DNA from: Yamagishiella unicocca
Taxonomy: Eukaryota; Chlorophyta; Chlorophyceae; Chlamydomonadales; Volvocaceae
Assembly (NCBI GenBank): GCA_003116995.1
Contig: BDSL01000036.1
Span: 1-64,000, forward strand
Direction of reading: 5' to 3'
DNA: 64,000 nt
Shown piece by piece: positions 44,601 through 54,834 of the stretch. The notes under the pieces are model-generated. The model was not told where the DNA came from and did no database searches. It saw nothing but the letters and a program-made list of their open reading frames with translations. Each line of letters opens with the position of its first letter. Position 1 is the stretch's first letter. A program made the translations under genes and the position numbers.

Positions 44601-47600
44601 CGGCGATGGCGGCGGCGGCAGGGGTGCTGTCGTCGCCGCTGGGGCTGCCGTCGCCCTCCCCGCCGCCGTATGGCTTCCAGCTACCCGGCGGTTGAGGCGG
44701 CTCCGGCGGCGGTGGCGCCGGCGGCGGTGCAGGGGGCGCGGTCGGTGGCGGCGGCGGCAGCCGCTGCGTCTGTGGCGCAGGCGACAATCGCGATATTGAC
44801 TCTGGCGGCGGCGGCGGCACCACCGGCGGCGGCACCATAGGCGGCCTCCTACGGTTCTCGCTGTCCGCGGCACCTCCGCTGTCGGGCCACTGCGGGTCGG
44901 CCGCCACGTCCACCCCAGCCGCAACGTTACGCTTTGCCGGGCCAGCCATCGCCGACCCACGGGACGGTGTTGGGGAGGCCTCCCCTGCCATCCTGGTGCC
45001 GCCGAGCCCCTCACCACCACCGCCGCCGCCGCCGCCGCCGCCGTCACCGGCGACGTCTCCAGCAGCCGGGCCAGCTACCAGCGGCACCCCTGACGGCCCG
45101 CTCACCGTCGCCAGCCTGGAGGGCCTCCCGTCTGGCTGCCGACGTAGGCTGGTGGATCGCCGTCGCGCTGCGTCGCCTGGGGTGATGTTGGCGAAAGCCG
45201 CCAGCAGGCTGCCCACCGAGGACATGGAATCCATGTTCACCACCAGGGTTCCTGGAGCTCTGGGGATTGCCGTGACGGCGGCGGAGCCGTCGTTGCTGAA
45301 GCTGGCGGCGCCTGGAAGCGGCGGTGGAGCCGCCGCGGCGGCGGCGGAGCCGCCGCCGCCGCCGCCGCCGCCGCCGCGGCGGAGCGACGTGGTGCGGAGC
45401 AATGAGGAGGCCTGGCGGCTGGCCGCCGTCAGGGAGGACCTCGGCGGCGGGTTGGCCAGCGCGGTGGGGCCGGGGGAGGGTGGGATGCGAGGCGGGGCCA
45501 GTGTGGCTGAGACGTTGGCCGCCTCCAGGAAGGAGGCCCACGAGGAGGCGGAGGACTCGCGGGACGCAACCGCAACGGGGCCGACGCCGTCGCGACTGTT
45601 GGAATTCCCCCTGCCGGCGGCGTTGCTCCTCAGGGCCCCATCAACGCTGTCGAAAGGCTGCACGACGGCAGCGGAGGCGGCTCCCTGGAGTGGTGGAGGT
45701 GGAGGGGACGCCGGGGGAGACGCTCCCGGGGGCTGTGTGTCCGCATTTGCAGCGCCGGGGGCGGTGTTGAAGGTGGAGGTGGCGGCAGCACTAGCGGCAA
45801 TGGTGATGGCGGTGAAGGGGCCAGCCGGATCTGTAGTCGAAACCCGCAGCTCCAGGCCGCCGCTCTGAAACCAGTCGTCGGGGTTGTACCCGTCGCCGTA
45901 CGCGCCGTACGGCCCCATCATCTCCTCGTCGTACCAAGGCAGCTGCATGCCGCCCGTCAGCATGCGCTGGTACTCCTGGAACAGCCGCTCCTGCGGACGA
46001 AGGGCCGTCGCAACCGTGGTGGTTAGGAGTTGGGAGTTGGGGACTTTGGGAGGTTGGGAAGGTGGACGCGGCGCACGCCTGCACCTTGCCTTCCCCACCA
46101 ATGTACGGCTCCTGCGGCGGCGTCCGATCAATCCGGTTCGTACGTCCGTTGGGACACGCCAACGGGGCGCTGGTGATAGCGATTTGGCGCAACTCCCAGC
46201 GAGCGGAAATCGCGCTCGGAGACACACACCCGGGGCCCGCCTAACCTGCCGGAGGCAGCACGCCCCCTAAGCCCTCACCCTCACCTGCACAATGTCGCCC
46301 GACTCGGGGTGGTCCTTGCACACCGCCGCCAGGTCCCTGGCTGCCAGGCAGATGACGTCGGTGGCACCCAGCGCGATGGCGTGCTGGCCGCGCCGCCGCG
46401 CCGCCACGTCAGGCAGCAGCGCCAGCTCGCCAAACACGTCACCGGGCTGTAGCAGCGCCGCCAGGTCGTCATCGAGTGACTTGAGCGCCACGCAGCCCTG
46501 GGGAAGGGAGGTTGAGAGGAGACCGGTGGGTCGGCGCTTAAGAGACAAAGTAAAACACCGGCGAGCCCGCCCTGGGGCAGGAAGGGCGGCGAGGGGGAGG
46601 AGGAGGTGGAGGAGGAGGTGGAGGAGGAGGAGGTCATACAATGTTGGTTTGAGCGGGTTGGGACTCAACCGCCGTACGAGTCGCGGCCGTCAACATTGCC
46701 CGGCACCGCTGCCGTCCGCCTCATCCCGCTCGCTGCCGTACACCCCGCCACGCCAGCCACCCACCCTCCTGACGATGAACATCTCCCGTCCGACATCCAG
46801 CGCCTTGTAGATCACTTCCCCGGAAGTGAAGGCCGACAGCGTGAGCCGAGCCTGGGCGGGAAGGCGGCAGATGAGGAGCGCGGGGAGACTTTAAGTTTTC
46901 AAAAACAAAATTGTTTCCACGACAGGTTCCAATAACTGCCGGCCAACCGAAAGCTACTTTCTCCTCAGGCTTCCCTCCGCCGGGCCGCACTGTACGCGCC
47001 GTCTCGCCAGTGTATTTCCACCGGAGAGTCTCGCGGCTTTGCGGTATGCCAACAAACACAAACACAAACACATACACACACGCACACCTGCAGCGCCGCC
47101 ATGAAGGGCTCCCCGCAGCCGTTGAAGAGCGACACGCCATGGAATGCCGTACTGTACAACGACCATTTGATGTCCTCCACGAGGCCACGTGGCAGCTCGT
47201 ACAGGAAGGCGTCCGCGTCGGGGCCTTATGCGGGTCAGAAGGGGGAATGGCGGGCGGGGCAGAGGAGGAGGAGCAAAGACGGAGGGAGCGCTACTTAATT
47301 ACGAGTGTTGAGTGTTGCGTGATGAGAAAGACAAAACACACAGCATCACGGAGGGAGGGACAGAGACAGAGAGGGGGAGAGAGAGAGGGCGTCCGGGAGC
47401 CCTGGCGGTGTTGCGGATGCGGGCAGGCGAAGGCAGTTGCTGCGCCGTACGGCAGGGCGGTACGACGCACCGGGGTGGTCGTGCTGCGTGAGGAAGTCGT
47501 AGTACTCGGCCACCCTGGAGCGTTGGTCTGGCGGAGCGCCCACGTAGCGCAGGGCGTCAGCCACCAGCGTCGCCTTGGCCTGGTAGCGGCTGGAGAGAGA

Positions 47601-50600
47601 GTTGAGGTTGACCACCAGCATGGCCATTTGGCTGATCTGGGAGGGGTGCAACGGGAGGGGTTCAGGGAGCGGGGCGGGGGGGGGGAGGGGGTAAACGGGT
47701 TTTTTTTTACTTCAAGTGCGCACAACAAATGCCCAGGGGGAAGGGACGTCAGCATCGGTAACAGGGCTTCAGGTAGCGATTCACGTGCAGTTAAGCACCA
47801 ACACCCTGGACTGCCCGGTCACAGCCTACACCAACACCCTGTACCAACCAGGTCGGGTTACGGAACTGGCGGCGGCGTTGTGGGTTTCGGAGCTTGCGTC
47901 CTGGGCGCGCACCACCACTCGCGATACAACCCACGTACAAGAAGCTCGCGGAAGCACCGATGTTGTTCCTGGTCGCTGCAGAGCGTAACGTTGCGGCTGG
48001 GGTGGAGGTGGAGGCCACGGCACTCCCGTCTCTCCCCCCCCGGCATCTCAAAACGTCTGTTCTAAACGGTTTTTTCGGGCATCCACGGGTCTTCCTCGAA
48101 CCCCCCCGGCCCATACCGGTGCTCACCACCATAGCGGACATGAGGGAGCCCGTCACCAGCATCACGATCATGAACACGCGCTCAAGGTTGTTCTGCGGCG
48201 TCAGCTGCGGGTTGTCGGAACCCACCACCAGCACGTACGAATAGTAGATGGCGACGCTGTACTGCTGCAGCAGGGAGCCCCCGATAGTCAGCTCCGAAAA
48301 CAGCCAGGGCCAGCCTGAGGCAGCGGGAGGAACACCACGGGGAGCGGGAGACAGGGGGGACCGGGGCGGGGTGGGCGGGTTTTAGGGTTTAAGCTCACGG
48401 GGCGAAGTGGGGCAAGAGGAAAGAGGTTACCAGCTGCGGCCGTCAGCAATGTCAAAAGTGCGTGCGGAGGACGGAGCTGTGTGCTCCTGCGTAGGTTGCG
48501 GGGTTGGGGGCATCGAGGCAACCTCAAGAAGGAGAAGGAGAAGAAGAAGCACCCTCACCCCTCCTTCACCCCCCCACGGGTTTTCTCGCATTCACGGGTC
48601 TTCCTCGAAACCCGCCCCCCTCACCCCATATCCACTCGCTCAAGCCGTGCCATGCGCAGGCCGTCCAGTGTGCGATCAGCATCAGCAGCACCATCAGCCG
48701 CACTATCCGCAACGTATTGGCGTAGCGCACCCGGTCCAGCAGCCGCACCAGCCTGGGGGAGAGGGCGCGACATGTCGTACAGTACGACGCGGGTGTCAGC
48801 AGGGCCGCGCGCCGGGCAGTTGATGCAGGCGAGCCCCTCGTACGACACGCAGTGCTTCAACAAATACGCAACGACCTAAAGACGTGGCGGTCCAACTAAA
48901 ACGCAACGACTCAATACGATGGTGGTGGCCTGACACGGTGTGATCTGACGCTTGGCGTCACGTGTCGTACGCGCCGTACAACATGGCAGCCAGCGGACGT
49001 CTCATCCCCACCCCGTCCCACCCGACCTTGCCAGCGCGAACCCCTCCGTCTCCCCCCCCCCGCCGGCCGTGTGGCGGCGCCGTCCTCGCTGTGGCAGTGC
49101 TGTGGGGATCCGACCAGCCCGGACCGCACACTGCCTCCCCCCCCGGTATCCCGTCTCCTCGCCTGCTAGCCTTGCCCCCCTGTCCCGCATCTTCACGCCC
49201 CATATTTTTTCACTTCCTCCCTCCGTCATACAGGCCTCCGCCGTACAACGCCGTACGCCGCCGTACCAGCCCGCGTCCCCGTCTCCCCGTATATCCGTCC
49301 TCCCCTTTCCTGCCTCCGCCTCTTTCGCCGCGCCGCTGGGGCCTCTTCGTTGCTTTGACCCCTGTCCACCCGCTCCACGCCTGGATATTGTTCCTAACGC
49401 CCCCTGCTGCCCCTTGCCCGCATGCTTCGCGTCGACCGCTTCCCCACCCGCTCTGGGCCCTGGCCAGGTGAGTTCCGCCGCTGGGTTGGGCCTCTGTTCT
49501 GATAGTTTTTTTTTTGCTAGTCGTTGCGTTCTTGTCTGCGGGCGTCGGGACCTGCGTCTAGGCTTTCGCGTCCCCCATGGCGGCGCGGCGCGGCTTCGGC
49601 CTCCTCTCCTGGACGACCGCGGACCTTCTCTGGTAATGACCGGCTTCCTCACGCATCTGGTCGGTATTCGGGCGGGTCGGGACTGGGACTCCGACTAGGA
49701 CTGGGACTGGGACCGGACCGCGATGTCCGCTCTCCCATAGCGCACCAACTCCCACAGTTCTCTTGCTAGCGCCCAAAACCGGTTCTGCGAAAAGTTTACG
49801 TGCGTCGCGCGGGGTCCTCGCTTCCTTTCGTCTCGCCGTAGCCGACATAGCTTAGCCGCCAAAGGTCATATTACGACCTTCGGCTTTCGTATCCCCAACC
49901 CAGTTCTCCCGCATGCATCTCAAAACTTCTGTTTCAAACGATTTTTTTGGACATCCACGGGTTTCCCTCGAACCCCGCCGGCCGTGGATTCGCGGATTCT
50001 CTTTAGACTTCCCCCCGCCGCACCGCATGAGCCGCAGCAGGCGGGGCAGCCTCGCCAGCGCCACCAGCACCCCGGCGCGCGAGTCCAAGTGCGACAGAGC
50101 CAGCTGGAGGGGGCAGGGGCGTGCGGGAGGAGGAGGGGAATGTGGAGGGGGCAGGGGCGTGCGGGAGCGGGCAGGATCCAGGATCCACGACCCCAGGACC
50201 CAGGATCCAGAATACCTCCTTCCGGGTTGGCAGCACCAGCTCACTTGGCCCCACCCGACCCAACCACCATCGGTTTCCCTTTCAGATACGCATTTCTACG
50301 CCACCCACCTTGATAATCTCCGCCCAAGGTATGGACGACACCAGGTCCAGAGGCAGCCACGTGCGGCTGTAGTGGATCGCGATCTGGCGGCCGTCGCGGA
50401 CGAGCTCTCCGGAGTCGCTCACGAAGGCCGTCCTGGAGCGATGGAAGCGGGAAGGTGGGAAGGTGGGAAGGTGGGAAAGTGCTCGGGCGGGGAGGTGGGG
50501 AGGTAGGGATGAGGAGGGAGAGGAGGGGCGGGAGGAGGAGGCGGAGTGAGGCACGGTGGCCGAAGGGCTGGCAGGCGGCGGGCCGTCACGACAGCACCAG

Positions 50601-52529
50601 GAGGGCGCGGCAGGCGCAGGGGGGTGGGGAAAGACCCAGTTGTACGACATTGATGGGGGAAGCTCACGGGTCGTGGATGTGGGGTTGCAAAGGGAGGGGG
50701 TGGGGGAGGAGTTCAGCCCCGCGGCGGGCAGTGACCAGGGCGGGAGCGGCTGGGGTGCGCGCAGCTCAGGCGCCGGCAGGGACCCGTGCATGGCATGGGA
50801 AGGGTTGCGTCCTCCCGCATCGCCAGCGCTAGGTGCATCACGGGACACCTAGCGTGCGTACTCCGCCGCTAGCAACCCGGGGCTCCGGAGCCGCACCTGA
50901 ATTGTACGACAATGTCCACCCAGAACACCACGAGCACCGCGACGTGGGAGGCGTCCAGGCCCGGGTTGACGGCGCTCCGAAACCCCACCTCCAACGGCAC
51001 AACCACCGCGCTGTACATCAGCAGGACGAGCAGCAGGACGTCCCACCTGCGGGGGGTCCCGGGGAGGGGGGAGGGGAGAGGGAGTAAGGGCGGGGTAACG
51101 GGGCCTCCCCGCTCTCCACATCCGCAGCTACATGCAGCTGAGGCCAAAACAGGGCGACGCTGCCCCCCTTACTACATGTACGACACAACTGACACGATAT
51201 ACCGGTATTTCTTGAGCGGTGCGGACGTCCCGCTTCTGGCGGCCTTCAGCGGCACTTTCTGCTGCACCCACACCGCTGCACCCACACCGCTGCACCCACA
51301 CCGCGTTTCCTGCGTCACCCAGCCCACCGCCCTCCTAGCGCGTACCCCGTCCTCGCCCTGGACGGCAGGAACAGCGGCAGAAGCTTGTCCGCGGCGCCCC
51401 AGAGGTCCAGCTGCAGCGCCGCCCGCCAGCTCGCGCTCCCACTGACCCGCGGGTCGGTCCCATAGCACACCCACGCGCGGCTCGCGTGGGCTCCCGCCGC
51501 GCCGCCACCGCCGCCGCTGCTGCCGCCATCGCCGCCACTGCCGCCCGCCCCACCGAATCGGCTCGGCACGCCACACTGGGCGCCCCGCCCGCACCAGTCA
51601 CGGCATCGCAGCCAGCCCCAGCCCGCCGCGGCGTTAGGCCCCGCCCCCGGCCTGCGCCTCACATGACCCGTGGCCACCCAGCCGCCCGCGGTGCTCACAC
51701 CAGCAGGTGAGACCACCGCGGCCGCGGCCCCGGCGCCGTCGCGCAGCGCATCTCCGCTACCAGCGTCTCTCTCCCCGCCTCTGCCGCCGCCAGAGGCAAA
51801 GCGGAGCGGCCGGCGCCTGAGGCTGCCCGCCTGCACCACCGCCTCCGCCGCCTGGCTTGGCGCCTGCCCCAGCCCCGGAACCATCGTACGCAGCGACGGT
51901 GCCGTATCCCCGCTCTCCACCGAGTGCCCTGGACTCCCCGGCAGCTGCACCGGCTGCTGCTTCGGCTGCTGCTGTGGGTGCTGTTGCTGCTGCTGCTGCT
52001 CCTGTTGTTGCTGCTGGGCCTGCTGGCCCCACTGGAAGGAGGAGGAGGACAAGGGCAATGGGGCGATGGGGGGCGCAGCGGGGGAGGCGGGCGGCACCCC
52101 CCCTGCCGCCGCCGCCGCCCGATGCGGTATGCTGGTGCTAAAGCGCAGGACCCGAGAGGAAGCAACAGAGCTGACCGGAAGCCCTCGCGCAGCGGGGGGC
52201 GGCGAACCGGGAGCGCCACCGTCGCCGCCACCAGCCTTAGCCGCCGCCGCAGCCGCGCCGCCGGGCGAGCCGGCCCCGTCGCCGCCGCCGCCGCCACTGG
52301 CACCGCGACCGCCACCGCCGGCGTCGCCGCCGTCAGCGGTGCCGAAGCCGTCGCTGGTTGCACCCGGCGAGCGCGACACGCCGCCGGCGGCGGCGCCGCC
52401 GCTGGCCCCTGGCAGGTGGCGGCTTCTGACGGGTCCCTCCATGCGTCGAAGGCTCCTCGAGGGGTCGACCCCAGGGGGGCCACCTCGTGCCTGACCCGAC
52501 ATGGGCGCAGCGGCGGCGGCTGCACCCAT
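41663..52529 (-). CDS. Large 6-TM cation channel (CNG/EAG superfamily) with C-linker and cNMP-binding-like domain
   Basis: Exons: 51346-52529, 50897-51046, 50309-50432, 50024-50103, 48625-48752, 48127-48314, 47471-47636, 47088-47224, 46765-46851, 46285-46497, 43537-45990, possibly 43446-43454, then 41663-43081. This gives about 2,110 residues, in phase. S1-S2: WDVLLLVLLMYSAVVVPLEV. S3: SRTWLPLDLVSSIPW. S4: ARLPRLLRLMRLVRLLDRVR, with regular arginines. S5: MVLLMLIAHWTACAWHGL. Pore: IYYSYVLVVGSDNPQ, where K+ channels have GYGD. S6: FMIVMLVTGSLMSAMV. C-linker exons 7-8 and a cNMP-binding-like domain (GDVFGELALLPDVAARRRG) follow. The remaining ~1,300 residues are Ala/Gly/Ser/Pro-rich. The N-terminus is uncertain: the frame stays open without an ATG to a stop near 52893 and encodes plausible protein (ILTWDDTQLGVTP), so upstream exons may exist. 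The last exon joins are inferred; stopping at 43501 is an alternative. Confidence 0.82.
43400..43445. repeat. (AACC)n microsatellite in channel gene
   Basis: About six AACC units followed by degenerate ACTCCAACCACCCACC, in the intron region before the last channel exon. The downstream CACCCACCGTG is repeated at 43528-43540, so two copies of the same donor context exist. Confidence 0.85.
48042..48105 (-). repeat. Intron-start repeat (introner-like), copy 2
   Basis: Read on the coding strand: GGTTCGAGGAAGACCCGTGG, ATGCCCGAAAAAACCG, then TTTAGAACAGACGTTTTGAG. It starts about 21 nt after the 5' splice site of the S6 exon (donor at 48126) and is nearly identical to the copy at 19243-19303 in an unrelated gene. 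Confidence 0.85.
48575..48615 (-). repeat. Intron-start repeat (introner-like), copy 3, short
   Basis: Coding-strand TTTCGAGGAAGACCCGTGAA followed by TGCGAGAAAACCCG, about 9 nt after the 5' splice site of the S5 exon (donor at 48624). It covers only the first half of the repeat. Confidence 0.75.
49913..49976 (-). repeat. Intron-start repeat (introner-like), copy 4
   Basis: Coding-strand GGTTCGAGGGAAACCCGTGG, ATGTCCAAAAAAATCG, TTTGAAACAGAAGTTTTGAG, 47 nt after the donor of the S4 exon (50023). It is preceded by AAAGAGAATCCGCGAATCCA, which is itself repeated in antisense at 6945-6966 (FkbM intron 3). Confidence 0.8.
51262..51303. repeat. 16-bp tandem repeat in channel intron 1
   Basis: Three near-perfect copies of CTGCACCCACACCG (unit 14-16 bp) just before the first donor region. 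Confidence 0.9.
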
Positions 52530-54834
52530 GGGCGGCAGCTGGGAGTGTGGCTCCAGGGGGGCCGTCAGGTACAGAAAATCCTGAAGGGAAGCCGCGGTGG
52601 CTGCAGTGGTGGCGGCTGGGGTTACCCCCAGCTGGGTATCGTCCCAAGTGAGGATGGCGGCCTGGTGCTCTAGCTTGCGGCCGGGGGGGGCCAGCTGGGC
52701 TGCGTCTGCCTGGCTGGGGTGCTGCTGGCGGGGCCGGGCTGGGGCCGCGCTGCTGTCGGGGCTGGGCGTAGGTGGCGCGTGCGGGTGGTGGTCGCCATGG
52801 GCTGCATTGGGCTGCAGCCGTGGTGCGCGGGATCGCGACAGGCCGAAGCGGCGATGTATCTGGATTTGGGGTGCAAGGCCCGGTTGGAAATAGCTTTAGT
52901 GGTTTGGGCGGGAGGAGTAAGTCCTTTGTGTGAGGTTGGCACACACATTTTGTTGGGAAGGGCTATAGGGCCTAGGGGGCGCGCGTCAAGGAGCGCGGTC
53001 ATAGTCACAAGGGGTTTTGCTCTTCGCACCTCGCGGTCAGGTCGCAGGCCACTATCGTGCAGCAGAGCGCGTGTAGGTGGTGCAACTTCTCCAGATTCGT
53101 GTGTCGCTTGCCGATGCTGCTGCAAGTGCCCCAGCGAGTAGCCGACGACTTGCCGGCTCCGCAACTCGTCCGCATTATCGGCGTCAAAATCTCTACGCCT
53201 GCCGTCATTATCTTGCCAGTCGGTGGTCTCTATGAGGTTGCTGAGCAAGAACAGAGCGGAAGCGTCCGCCATCGATACGACCGAGGAATTAAAAAGCAAG
53301 TGCTCCCAGCCAGCGCATCATATACATCATCATTGTACATTTGTAGAGGCGGTTTGCAGTCCAGGTGAACTTGAGCTAGCTACATGAACGTCAAGTTATA
53401 GGGCCGTTCTTGCGAAGAAGGATACGAGGACGGATACTATTTCAACTATTTTCAGGACCCTCGGGACGAAGACGCTCTGGTATGAGGTTGTTTGGGACGG
53501 GTGCTCGTGTGGAACCGGTATTGTACGAAAGTTATTCCAGCGCAGTCACATGGTTACGTACGTCTGTGATGAGGTTGGTAAACCCAGTATATTACCTAAA
53601 GTATTTCACATGGTGATAATGCGCATGTCTAAATATGCGTGCGTGTTGATGTTGGTTGCGGTTCAGCGGGGATACGGCGCCTCGCCACCGTGGTTCGCCA
53701 CCCGCGCATACTCTGCAGAGGGAACTGCCTGGGTGTGAAGTAGGATAGAGGGCTCCATAATTTATTGTATTTTACGACGCGATTACACGTTCCTTATGAC
53801 AGGCCTCGGCCGTCCTCTCTCGGCCAGCAGGACGGCATATTTAGGAAAAGTCCGTCACAGCCACGGATCCATACAATCCCCGCGTCACATCCGCTGCGGC
53901 ACAAATGATCAAACCCCGATTACGAAATTCAACACAGCGAATTCGCGAGGTCGCATCTATTCCGTTTCATCGCGCGGAAGCTACCACAACGAGCAGGCCT
54001 AACAGGCCAGCCCCTTGGCGCCGAGACTGCAGCTATGCTTGCACGGATTTTTGATTCTCACCCTAGTCAGTGTTTTTGGCCAGGCGTGGGCTGATTCTGT
54101 TGTCACTGATACCTTCAGTGCATTCCGTGCTGGATTTGCCAAGAATACTTGCAGATGCGCGCACAAGATGACGCAGTCTTCTGCCTGTACAAGTAACGTC
54201 TCCATGGTAACACGAGCCCGGACTCGTCCGCAGCAAAAAAACTTAGCCGCTGCATCCTGGAGCCCATGCAAGTATGTGCCGGAATGTCACCCCATCCCAC
54301 CAGCGCCACCAGCAGGATGCCATCATGCCTTGAACGGCCGCCCCGCCGGCCCCCTCACCCCTCTCAACCGCTACCACCTCTTGCTGGTTGGACTGCTGTG
54401 GGAGCATTGCAAATGTTAAAAAGCCGTCCGCTGCTGCATGCAACCGTTGCGGCAGGTATGTGACTCCCGGAAACCAATCAACTACGGTACCCACCGGCAT
54501 GCCTGCAACACAGAGAGTGCTTCAATGGGCTTTCCGTTTCGGGCAACATAGCTGCCCACGACCAGCGTCAGGCTCTCGACCAGCGTCAGGCTCGGCTGGA
54601 GCTGTAAGGAGTTTAAAACATGCGAGCTATCATCTCGTCGCATTGTGGCGCCCAGCTTGAAAACAGACAAATAAGAAACAATCCGCGAGGTCCACGACGC
54701 AGTCCCGTACAAGCCCTACAGCGCAACCATGCATCACTGGCCGGCTGGCTGGATCCGGCTGGATCTGGCTGGATCCTTTCACGCACGTCTTCATATAACC
54801 ACCACCACCACCACCTTCACCACCGCGGTCACCT
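52530..54834. other. Region between channel gene and helicase gene
   Basis: Bases 52530-52893 probably still belong to the channel gene (open frame, protein-like composition, no ATG). From 52900 to 54834 I see no gene. The base composition drops in GC, and the reading frames are short and overlapping. The helicase gene's 3' UTR occupies the right end. Confidence 0.5.

Noticed and set aside
43501..46000. Very long open frames on the plus strand opposite the channel's C-terminal exons
   Set aside because: They arise from GC-skewed low-complexity codons. The minus strand has the splice sites, the domains and continuous phase.
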